From Planctomycetaceae bacterium UBA4732 (GTDB lineage: Bacteria > Planctomycetota > Planctomycetia > Gemmatales > Gemmataceae), in the NCBI GenBank assembly GCA_002404095.1, contig DHJA01000167.1:1-12065 (forward strand): a DNA stretch of 12,065 bases, read 5' to 3'. Made by a program: the position numbers and the translations under genes. Under the pieces are notes generated by a model. The model saw nothing but the letters and a program-made list of their open reading frames with translations. It did not search any database and had not been told where the DNA came from. Positions 1 through 5,092 of this stretch are shown in pieces. The stretch's first letter is position 1. Every line of letters starts with the position of its first letter.

Positions 1-1
1 G

Positions 2-967
2 GCCCGCGCCGGTCTCCCGCTGTTCGCCGTTCCGAAGGCCGCGGCCGCGCCGACGCCGAACAGCCCCGCCGAAACGGCCGTCAAGGCGCTCTACGACATG
101 CTCACCGAGGACCAGAAAAAGGTCGTCTGCTTCGACTGGGACTACCAGGACAAGGAGCGCGGCCTGCTGCGCACGCGCGTCTCCAACAACTGGCAGATCA
201 CCAAGCCGTTTATCATGACGGACTTCTACACCAAAAAGCAGCAGGACGTCATCCACGACATTTTCAAAGGGATGATTAACCCCGACTGGTATTCCAAGTT
301 TCAAAAGCAGCTCAAGGACGACACCGGCGGCAAGGAATGGGGCGAGGAACAGAGCATCGCCATTTTCGGGAAGCCGGGCGGCGCCAAGTGCGAGTTCGTG
401 ATGACCGGCCGGCACATGACGCTGCGAGCCGACGGCCACAGCAATGACCACGTCGCCTTCGGCGGCCCGATCTTCTACGGCCACGCCGCCAGCGGTTTCC
501 ACGAGGAGGTCCACCACCCCGGCAACATCTTCTGGAACCAGGCGGTGCTGGCCAACGGCGTCTACCAACTGCTCGACCCCAAGCAGCAGGCCCACGCTCT
601 GGTCGAGAAGCGGCCGAAAGAGGACGCGGTCAAGTTCCAGGGCGAAAAGGGCGCCTTCCCTGGCATCCCGGTGAAGGAGCTGGCCGACGAGCAGAAGCAG
701 GCGCTGCAAAAAGTGTTGGCGTCGCTGATCGATCCATTCCGCAAAGACGACCGGGACGAGGCGATGGCGTGCCTGAAAAAGCAGGGCGGCCTCGACCACC
801 TGAGCCTGGCGTTCTACAAGGAAGGCGACATCGGCAACGACAAGGAATGGGACAACTGGCGTCTGGAAGGTCCGTCATTCGTCTGGTACTTCCGCGGCGA
901 GCCGCACGTCCACGTCTGGGTCAACGTCGCCAATGATCCGAGTGTGGAAACCAACGCCAAGGGATGA
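2..967 (+). CDS. DUF3500 family protein, 5'-partial
   Basis: The reading frame is already open at the left window edge, so the true start lies outside; 321 residues are visible, ending at TGA 965-967. An internal ATG at 98 is not the start, because coding continues upstream through an Ala/Pro-rich stretch (AGLPLFAVPKAAAAPTPNSP) that looks like the end of a signal peptide and a linker, suggesting an exported protein. Family signatures are GRHMTLRADG at visible residues 136-145, FGGPIFYGHA at 153-162 and HHPGNIFWNQ at 171-180, followed by a charged C-terminal half ending in a PHVHVWVNVAND strand. These match the DUF3500 family, common in planctomycetes and other environmental bacteria; its biochemical function is not established. 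No same-strand partner follows closely: 241 bases separate it from the reverse transcriptase, so I see no evidence that they share an operon. Confidence 0.85.
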   Translation, partial: ARAGLPLFAVPKAAAAPTPNSPAETAVKALYDMLTEDQKKVVCFDWDYQDKERGLLRTRVSNNWQITKPFIMTDFYTKKQQDVIHDIFKGMINPDWYSKFQKQLKDDTGGKEWGEEQSIAIFGKPGGAKCEFVMTGRHMTLRADGHSNDHVAFGGPIFYGHAASGFHEEVHHPGNIFWNQAVLANGVYQLLDPKQQAHALVEKRPKEDAVKFQGEKGAFPGIPVKELADEQKQALQKVLASLIDPFRKDDRDEAMACLKKQGGLDHLSLAFYKEGDIGNDKEWDNWRLEGPSFVWYFRGEPHVHVWVNVANDPSVETNAKG

Positions 968-1208
968 GGCCAAGCGCGAAGAGAATCGCCGGTACGTCAC
1001 GGCCGCGTTTGCCAGTCCTGAGAAGGGCTGGCGGACGCGGCTGCGGTATTTCGTTGGGTGCGATTTCGCGAGAGGCCGAGCCATTGTCCGGCTGGTCGGA
1101 ATCTCGCTTTTTCGCGAACTTGTGGTTGGTGGAGCACGTCTCAGTTCTTGGGGAGACTGAATTTTTATAGGTGGCCCTCCGTACGCCCAGACGAAAAGGT
1201 TGACGCCC
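968..1208 (+). other. non-coding leader of the reverse transcriptase locus, with a hairpin
   Basis: I find no convincing gene in this 241-base gap. It contains a clean hairpin at 1011-1032 (GCCAGTCC, loop TGAGAA, GGGCTGGC; 8 bp including one G-T pair) without a T tail, and a weak 5-bp stem near 1140-1160 followed by ATTTTT, which could terminate the upstream gene. Many defence RTs carry a structured template or cofactor RNA next to the RT gene, so this is one of two candidate places for such an RNA. That role is inference; no known RNA family is recognised. An AAAAGG at 1194-1199 is the probable ribosome binding site for the ATG at 1209. Confidence 0.35.
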
Positions 1209-1694
1209 ATGCGCACTCTTGAGCACGTTTACCACTCGGATAACCTTGCGCGAGCGTGGGGATGGGTGCGCAGCAATCCCGACGCAGGGTATAAGAACTT
1301 CTTCCGCTCTCTCTACCTGAATTATTCTGTGGCCGACTCCGCCCTGCTCGACGATCTACGTGATCGGCTGCAGCGTGGCGTCTATGAGCCCGCTCCGGCG
1401 TGCAAGATCTTCCAGCCAAAGCGGTCTGGCCTATTGCGGCCTGTTACCTTGCTTACCGTGGAGGATCAGATCGCCTACCAAGCGATGATTAATGTCGTCG
1501 CCGAGCGCCTATATCCGAAAGTCAAACACCGCTACAACAAGGAGGTCTTCGGTCACCTGCTCGCAGGGGAGGCGAGCGTCTGGTTTTACCAGAAGTGGAA
1601 GACCGGTTATGCGCGGTTCAATACCGCCGCAAGACGTGCATTTTTCGGAAGGCCTCGTATACGCCGCCAGCTTCGATCTGACCGCATTTTATGA
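1209..1694 (+). CDS. reverse transcriptase (Abi/UG defence type), N-terminal part before a frameshift
   Basis: This frame encodes the N-terminal fingers of a reverse transcriptase: an N-terminal helical segment (MRTLEHVYHSDNLARAW), then CKIFQPKRSGLLRPVTLLTV at residues 65-84, the RT0-RT2 region in which a Lys/Arg-rich strand contacts the template and incoming nucleotide, and EDQIAYQAMINVVAERLYPK. The homology stops at residue 144 (Ala, codon 1638-1640); the remaining residues to TGA 1692-1694 are Arg-rich and unlike an RT. The catalytic domain continues in the +1 frame. ATG 1209 is preferred over an in-frame TTG at 1200 because AAAAGG lies 9 bases upstream of the ATG. Alone, this product lacks all catalytic aspartates. 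It is part of a frameshifted gene, half of a split RT, or the leading part of a programmed frameshift product. Confidence 0.75.
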   Translation: MRTLEHVYHSDNLARAWGWVRSNPDAGYKNFFRSLYLNYSVADSALLDDLRDRLQRGVYEPAPACKIFQPKRSGLLRPVTLLTVEDQIAYQAMINVVAERLYPKVKHRYNKEVFGHLLAGEASVWFYQKWKTGYARFNTAARRAFFGRPRIRRQLRSDRIL

Positions 1695-3291
1695 TAGCCT
1701 CGATCATGGCGTCTTGTGTCACTTTCTTAAGGGCTTACGCTGCGACCAGGACTTCCTGGACCTCTTGGTGCGCTGCCTAAACACATGGACATCCACTCAG
1801 GGTAGCATTTACCACAACCACGGCATACCGCAGGGCCCGATCAGTTCTGGCCTGCTGTCGGAAGTCGTACTTCAGCACTTCGATCAAAAGCACCGTTCTC
1901 CATCCACCGTCCGGTACTTCCGTTACGTAGATGACATCCGACTATTTTCCACCTCGCTCACGGATCTACGACGGGTGGTTACGTGGCTCGACATGTTGAG
2001 CAAAGAGGTCGGGCTGTTCCCCCAGAGCTCGAAGATTGACATCCATCAGGTGACGGACATTGAGGCTGAACTGAAGTCGGTGAGCCAGCCGTTCGAGGAG
2101 GTACTGGACGATGAGGAAGAGGCCGTCGATCAGGGGAAGTTGCGACGGCGCCTCACTCAACTCTCGGGGAACTACAAAGTGAAGAATTCCACAGAGTTTA
2201 AGTTCCTTCTTGCGTATGCGACGCCAAGTAGCCGCCTTAATGACCGCCTGTGGCGCCTTCTGGAAAACCACCCCGATATATCTGGAAATATCCTCCGCTA
2301 TTTCCAGCGATACGCGGAATTACCCGATAAAGCCGGCGATAAGCTGGTTTCCGCGTTGGAGGTGAGGCCGCGATACCCTTCGGTGATCGCCGAGTTGTTG
2401 CGCACCGCAGAGGGAAGGCTCAGAGCAAACCAAATGGCTGCGGTCGATCACTTCGTTCTGAAGTGCCTCGCCGATGACTCGCTCCAAGGTGCTGACTACC
2501 TGGCGGCGACTATGAAATGGGCCGTTCGGCGCGACCTCATAGCGCGGCGATTTATTTCCGCCCGAGTGAAAAAGCTCCCCGCTTGGTGGGCGCAAGGTGA
2601 GATCCTTGCGGCCATCGGCAAAAGCTGCATGTCGGAGCAAGCTGCTACGGCGTTGCTGAACGAGTATTTGCAGGCGTCCGTAAGCGATGTGGCCGTCGCG
2701 GCAGCCGTCAACATCGCCAAGGAGAAGATTGCCGTCACTGCAAAGGCACCGGAAATGCAGCGCTCGGCAGCATGTGTCCTGGAATGCTTCAACCTGATTC
2801 GTAGAGGCGCAGTGCGATTTTGCGGAATTCGGCGATTTTTCGAGCGCTTGCTAGACGGAGAGAGCTACGAGATCGACTGGAAAAAGATTTTTGGGAGGAA
2901 ATACCGCCGGGTCGACCGGCAGTCAGTCTGGTGTAGGGCGTTTGCCCAAACCGACATCACGGCCTGGGTAAACGCAATGGATGTCTTCAATGACTTCCTA
3001 TTGGACGCTCTTTGTAAGCACGATCCATTGCTGCCCAAATATACGCTTGGCGGTGTCGGTTCCATCCTGTCCTGTACGCGACTACTTACGGAGTACCCTG
3101 CCGTGACGGCCCTGGTGATGGAGATTCATGAAAAACGCAGTAATAGCGCTCTATCGCACTCCGTAAAGACCAGGGGCAAAGCCAGGGTGGTAGTCGGGGC
3201 GACAGGACGAATCAAATTCAGCTACATCAATCGGGCGAAGAAATTTGTCCGGGCGGCCGTCCGAGAGTTGGCGGCCAAGAAAAAGTGGTAA
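1636..3291 (+). CDS. reverse transcriptase (Abi/UG defence type), catalytic palm plus long C-terminal extension
   Basis: Numbered in the joined protein, the RT palm motifs are intact: motif A FDLTAFYDSLD with D156, motif B GIPQGPISSG at 205-214, motif C YVDD at 239-242 and motif D around the lysine of QSSKI (K275). The enzyme should therefore be able to make DNA. After residue ~290 come about 400 residues rich in predicted helices with HEAT-like spacing (for example ISGNILRYFQRYAELPDKAG), ending in a basic tail RAAVRELAAKKKW. A PQG motif B, YVDD and a large helical C-terminus resemble Abi/UG (DRT) anti-phage RTs; the DGR-type motif and intron maturase or endonuclease domains are absent. I cannot name the UG group. 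Real homology begins at 1642; GTG 1636 is the nearest in-frame start, without a clear ribosome binding site, while the frame itself opens further upstream with no RT-like sequence. GC content is visibly lower than in the neighbours, consistent with horizontal acquisition. No partner gene is seen. Confidence 0.8.
   Translation: MHFSEGLVYAASFDLTAFYDSLDHGVLCHFLKGLRCDQDFLDLLVRCLNTWTSTQGSIYHNHGIPQGPISSGLLSEVVLQHFDQKHRSPSTVRYFRYVDDIRLFSTSLTDLRRVVTWLDMLSKEVGLFPQSSKIDIHQVTDIEAELKSVSQPFEEVLDDEEEAVDQGKLRRRLTQLSGNYKVKNSTEFKFLLAYATPSSRLNDRLWRLLENHPDISGNILRYFQRYAELPDKAGDKLVSALEVRPRYPSVIAELLRTAEGRLRANQMAAVDHFVLKCLADDSLQGADYLAATMKWAVRRDLIARRFISARVKKLPAWWAQGEILAAIGKSCMSEQAATALLNEYLQASVSDVAVAAAVNIAKEKIAVTAKAPEMQRSAACVLECFNLIRRGAVRFCGIRRFFERLLDGESYEIDWKKIFGRKYRRVDRQSVWCRAFAQTDITAWVNAMDVFNDFLLDALCKHDPLLPKYTLGGVGSILSCTRLLTEYPAVTALVMEIHEKRSNSALSHSVKTRGKARVVVGATGRIKFSYINRAKKFVRAAVRELAAKKKW
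1641..1645 (+). other. T5 run: probable frameshift point in the reverse transcriptase gene
   Basis: The upstream frame reads GCA-TTT-TTC and the downstream frame reads TTT-TCG-GAA. Skipping one T joins residues ARRA to FSEGLVYAASFDL and gives a continuous RT of 693 residues from 1209 to 3291. Either one extra T was gained in the genome, the assembly has a homopolymer error, or the ribosome slips +1 on the U-rich stretch (tRNA-Phe can re-pair UUU to UUU). Nothing further, such as an in-frame stop or an internal Shine-Dalgarno sequence typical of programmed +1 sites, is seen at the junction. Confidence 0.7.
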
Positions 3292-3550
3292 GGAAACATC
3301 CTTCCTGGAGATGGATTTGTCTCAAGGTGAGGAAAAGCAATCCGTGAAATCATTGAAATCTACCCCTGCTCTATCCCTAGGCTGCGAGTTCATTCCCGGC
3401 CAAGCTGGATATGCGGCCCCATGTTCATCACCCGCGCAGCCATCGCTCTGATGGTCGTTATGGTACCACCGGGGCCGCATATTCGACTAGCAACCGGTGT
3501 CAATCCGTCACCTCACACCAGGGATGATCTCCATCTGGTTATCCCGGAAT
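3292..3550 (+). other. non-coding junction between the reverse transcriptase and the pnkp remnant
   Basis: I see no supported gene in this 259-base stretch. It starts after the RT stop codon and ends where homology to Pnkp begins. It holds a 12-bp inverted repeat (separate entry) and is the probable recombination seam, because the Pnkp fragment has lost everything upstream. A GTG at 3497 opens the Pnkp frame, but the intervening residues do not resemble Pnkp. Confidence 0.4.
3409..3482. repeat. 12-bp inverted repeat enclosing a small hairpin downstream of the reverse transcriptase
   Basis: ATATGCGGCCCC at 3409-3420 is the exact reverse complement of GGGGCCGCATAT at 3471-3482. The 50-base interior contains a second hairpin, CCATC-GCTCT-GATGG at 3440-3454, giving a stem - internal loop - hairpin shape in RNA. 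It could be a structured RNA tied to the RT, the terminus of a small MITE-like element, or a recombination site. There is no T tail, so it is not a classical terminator. The sequence is seen directly; its function is unknown. Confidence 0.6.
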
Positions 3551-3874
3551 ACGGAACGGGGCGGCGAAGGCATGGTGGTCAAGCCGCACGACTTCATCCT
3601 CCGGGGCAGGCGAGGGCTTGCTCAGCCCGCCGTGAAGTGTCGGGGGCCGGAGTACCTGCGGATCATTTACGGTCCCGACTACACCACCGAAGAGAACCTG
3701 TCCCGCTTGCGAAGCCGGGGGCTGAGTCACAAGCGATCCCTCGCCCTTGGCGAATTCGCGCTCGGCGTAGAGGGCTTGGAGCGATTCGTCCGCGGGGAGC
3801 CGCTGCGCCGAGTGCATGAGTGCGTGTTCGGCGTACTTGCCTTGGAGAGCGAGCCGGTGGACCCGAGACTGTAA
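3551..3874 (+). pseudogene. pnkp: C-terminal remnant of polynucleotide kinase-phosphatase (Pnkp ligase domain)
   Basis: The frame encodes TERGGEGMVVKP, QPAVKCRG, EYLRIIYGPDY, KRSLALGEFALG, and finally RRVHECVFGVLALESEPVDP near the stop TAA 3872-3874. These are the last ~107 residues of bacterial Pnkp, a roughly 850-residue enzyme with 5'-kinase, 2',3'-phosphatase and adenylyltransferase (ligase) domains that repairs cut RNA together with the Hen1 methyltransferase. Only the end of the ligase domain remains, including the GEGMVVKP strand; the kinase, the phosphatase and the ligase lysine motif I are missing. A GTG at 3497 could open a 125-residue frame, but TAG lies just before it (3488) and the residues from 3497 to 3550 do not look like Pnkp. 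No hen1 gene is present in the window. The surviving segment has no internal stop or shift, so the truncation may be fairly recent. Confidence 0.85.
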
Positions 3875-3910
3875 AGGGGGTGTAGCTTTCGATTCCGGCA
3901 ATCGCCTGAT

Positions 3911-3927
3911 GGCGGGGTGTCCCCGCC
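3911..3927. repeat. GC-rich perfect hairpin after the pnkp remnant
   Basis: GGCGGGG-TGT-CCCCGCC is a 7-bp perfect stem with a 3-base loop, 36 bases after the Pnkp stop codon. There is no T tract. It may be a REP-like unit or a weak terminator. Confidence 0.5.
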
Positions 3928-4020
3928 CCTATAACCAACCACGACCGCCGTCGCCTAATCACCGCGTACTGCCAAAGCAAAACTGCCATGTCGTAAGTCA
4001 AGGAATAACAAGAGGAAACG

Positions 4021-4050
4021 AAAAGACCCCTGGTTTTCCAGGGGTCTTTT
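4021..4050 (-). terminator. strong intrinsic terminator for tRNA-Leu (bidirectional in shape)
   Basis: AAAAGACCCCTGG, loop TTTT, CCAGGGGTCTTTT: a perfect 13-bp inverted repeat with A/T ends, so it carries a T run on either strand. It lies 6 bases beyond the 3' end of the minus-strand tRNA, where its terminator should be. It would also stop plus-strand transcription coming from the RT/pnkp side. Confidence 0.9.
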
Positions 4051-4056
4051 CTTGAG

Positions 4057-4140
4057 TGCGGGAGAGAGGACTTGAACCTCCACGTCCGTGAGGACACAAG
4101 AACCTGAATCTTGCGCGTCTGCCAGTTCCGCCACTCCCGC
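4057..4140 (-). tRNA. tRNA-Leu (anticodon CAG)
   Basis: Read on the minus strand, the 84-nt gene starts GCGGGAGTGGCGG and ends CTCCCGC plus discriminator A. The acceptor stem GCGGGAG/CTCCCGC is fully paired (4134-4140 with 4058-4064). The anticodon arm is CAAGA-TTCAGGT-TCTTG, placing CAG at the anticodon, which reads the leucine codon CUG. The long variable arm (TGTCCTCACGGACG region) is typical of class II leucine tRNAs, and the T arm has GGTTCAAGTCC. CCA is not encoded. Its own promoter lies just upstream and a strong hairpin terminator downstream, so it is an independent single-gene unit behind the glycosyltransferase gene. Confidence 0.97.
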
Positions 4141-4153
4141 AGGTGGAATGCGT

Positions 4154-4183
4154 ATATTAGGGCGCGCACCGCGCGGCCGTCAA
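4154..4183 (-). promoter_or_regulatory. sigma70-type promoter of tRNA-Leu
   Basis: On the minus strand TTGACG (4183-4178) and TAATAT (4159-4154) are separated by 18 bases, and the -10 ends 13 bases before the tRNA. The -35 matches TTGACA at 5 of 6 positions and the -10 matches TATAAT at 4 of 6. The GC-rich spacer and the predicted 5-6 nt leader suit a stable-RNA promoter. It fits exactly into the gap after the stop codon of the upstream glycosyltransferase gene. Confidence 0.65.
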
Positions 4184-4192
4184 GGCCGTCCC

Positions 4193-4864
4193 TTAGCGCA
4201 CCGCCGGGTAGAATGCGGCCAAGCGGTCGGGCGAGACGCCGCCGGCGGCCAACGCCGTCAGCGCCCAGTTGCGCAGCGTCTGCGGCACGACGCCGGTCTT
4301 GCGCCAACGCCGCGCCGACACGACGATGCGCCGAGGCGCCACGACGATCCGACCGTGGCGCCGCAGCGTCTTGCTGATAAAAACGTCTTCCATCAATTGC
4401 AGAGGGGGAAAGCCGCCGATCCGCTCGAACAGATCGCGGCGCATGAACAACCCTTGATCGCCGTAAATCAGCCCGGTCAGGCGAACGCGGGCCGTGGCGC
4501 AGAAGTCGATCATGCGGTAGACGGCGCCGACCTCATCAACCCTCATCTGGAAGCAGCCGGCCGCTCCGCCGCGCCGTAAGCACCGCTCCGCCGCCTGCAA
4601 AGCTCCCGGCTCCAGACGACAATCCGCGTGCAAAAAAAGCAGTACGTCGCCCGTGGCGTGCGCGGCGCCGAGGTTCATTTGGGCGGCCCGGCCGCGCACT
4701 CCCTGCAACAGCCTGTCAGCTACAACGGCGATGGCACAAGTCGCATCCGTGCTGCCACCGTCGGCGACGAGGATCTCATGCGGCCGTTGGGCGCGCAGCA
4801 GGCGCAGCGCCTCGCCGAGGCAGCTTTCTTCATTGAGCGTCGGCAGGATGATGGAAACGCTCAT
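4193..4864 (-). CDS. family 2 glycosyltransferase, TIGR04283-like (rSAM/selenodomain-associated transferase 2)
   Basis: The 223-residue protein is a soluble GT-A fold transferase that should move a sugar from a nucleotide donor. Visible are the N-terminal strand MSVSIILPTLNEE, DGGSTDAT at 35-42 (nucleotide binding), LLFLHAD with the metal-binding HAD at 79-81, TGLIYGDQGLFMRR at 130-143, LMED at 157-160 (probable catalytic base region) and SARRW at 183-187. Motif order, the GDQ and RRW signatures and the length fit the TIGR04283 subfamily, often found beside radical SAM and selenium-related genes; neither is adjacent here, so the acceptor is unknown. There is no signal peptide or membrane segment. 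The ATG at 4864 is chosen because it directly precedes the first beta strand; a GGGAGCGAG stretch lies rather far upstream. TAA is at 4195-4193. It is divergent from the thioredoxin-like gene. Confidence 0.88.
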   Translation of the reverse strand: MSVSIILPTLNEESCLGEALRLLRAQRPHEILVADGGSTDATCAIAVVADRLLQGVRGRAAQMNLGAAHATGDVLLFLHADCRLEPGALQAAERCLRRGGAAGCFQMRVDEVGAVYRMIDFCATARVRLTGLIYGDQGLFMRRDLFERIGGFPPLQLMEDVFISKTLRRHGRIVVAPRRIVVSARRWRKTGVVPQTLRNWALTALAAGGVSPDRLAAFYPAVR

Positions 4865-4946
4865 TTCGCTTTTCTCGCTCCCCTGTTTGGGTTGAACTAT
4901 CCCTACCGATTCTGCCGATTAAAGAGAAGATCGAGTACTGTCTCCA

Positions 4947-5032
4947 TTTGGCGAGCCGGGGGCGTAAGCCCCCGGAGTGTGGTTTCAGCGACCGAGACTA
5001 TCTCCGGGGGCTTACGCCCCCGGCTCGCCAAA
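4947..5032. repeat. inverted pair of REP-like palindromes (REPIN-like), planctomycete style
   Basis: Two 31-base arms, 4947-4977 and 5002-5032, are exact reverse complements of each other with a 24-base spacer. Each arm contains its own 8-bp hairpin, CCGGGGGC-GTAA-GCCCCCGG, with a GNRA-type loop, flanked by TTTGGCGAG. I recognise this unit as a type widespread between genes in Pirellulales-like planctomycetes; copy number cannot be seen from one window. It sits in the divergent intergenic region, between the start of the glycosyltransferase gene and the start of the thioredoxin-like gene. It may form a cruciform or a long RNA hairpin in the 5' leader of the latter. Confidence 0.9.
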
Positions 5033-5092
5033 CTGGGACACTACCGAAGATCGGACGCATCGGGTGGAACCCGGCGATATAAGGAGACACGG

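Noticed and set aside
933..1160. Small plus-strand open frame overlapping the end of the DUF3500 gene
   Set aside because: Half of it lies in the DUF3500 gene in another frame, it has no ribosome binding site, and there is no recognisable domain.
1209..3291. Diversity-generating retroelement, retron, or group II intron as the source of the RT
   Set aside because: Motif B is PQG rather than the DGR-type form, no template/variable repeat pair was seen, no maturase or HNH domain follows the palm, no intron domain V was recognised, and the protein is far longer than retron RTs.
968..3550. CRISPR array linked to the RT
   Set aside because: No regularly spaced direct repeats and no cas genes are present in the window.
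4057..4140. Duplicated tRNA 3' end marking an integrated element
   Set aside because: I looked for a second copy of the tRNA 3' segment in 968-1208 and 3292-3550 and saw none.
3663..4307. Minus-strand open frame of 214 codons across the tRNA region
   Set aside because: It translates the tRNA-Leu and the antisense of the Pnkp fragment, is Arg-rich and has no family pattern.
4088..4579. Plus-strand open frame opposite the TIGR04283-type glycosyltransferase
   Set aside because: It is antisense to a well-supported gene, overlaps the tRNA and shows Ala/Arg-rich shadow composition.
4628..5092. N-terminal extension of the thioredoxin-like protein from an upstream ATG
   Set aside because: It runs antisense through the glycosyltransferase gene and translates the inverted repeat; a Shine-Dalgarno sequence and signal peptide mark ATG 5093 as the start.
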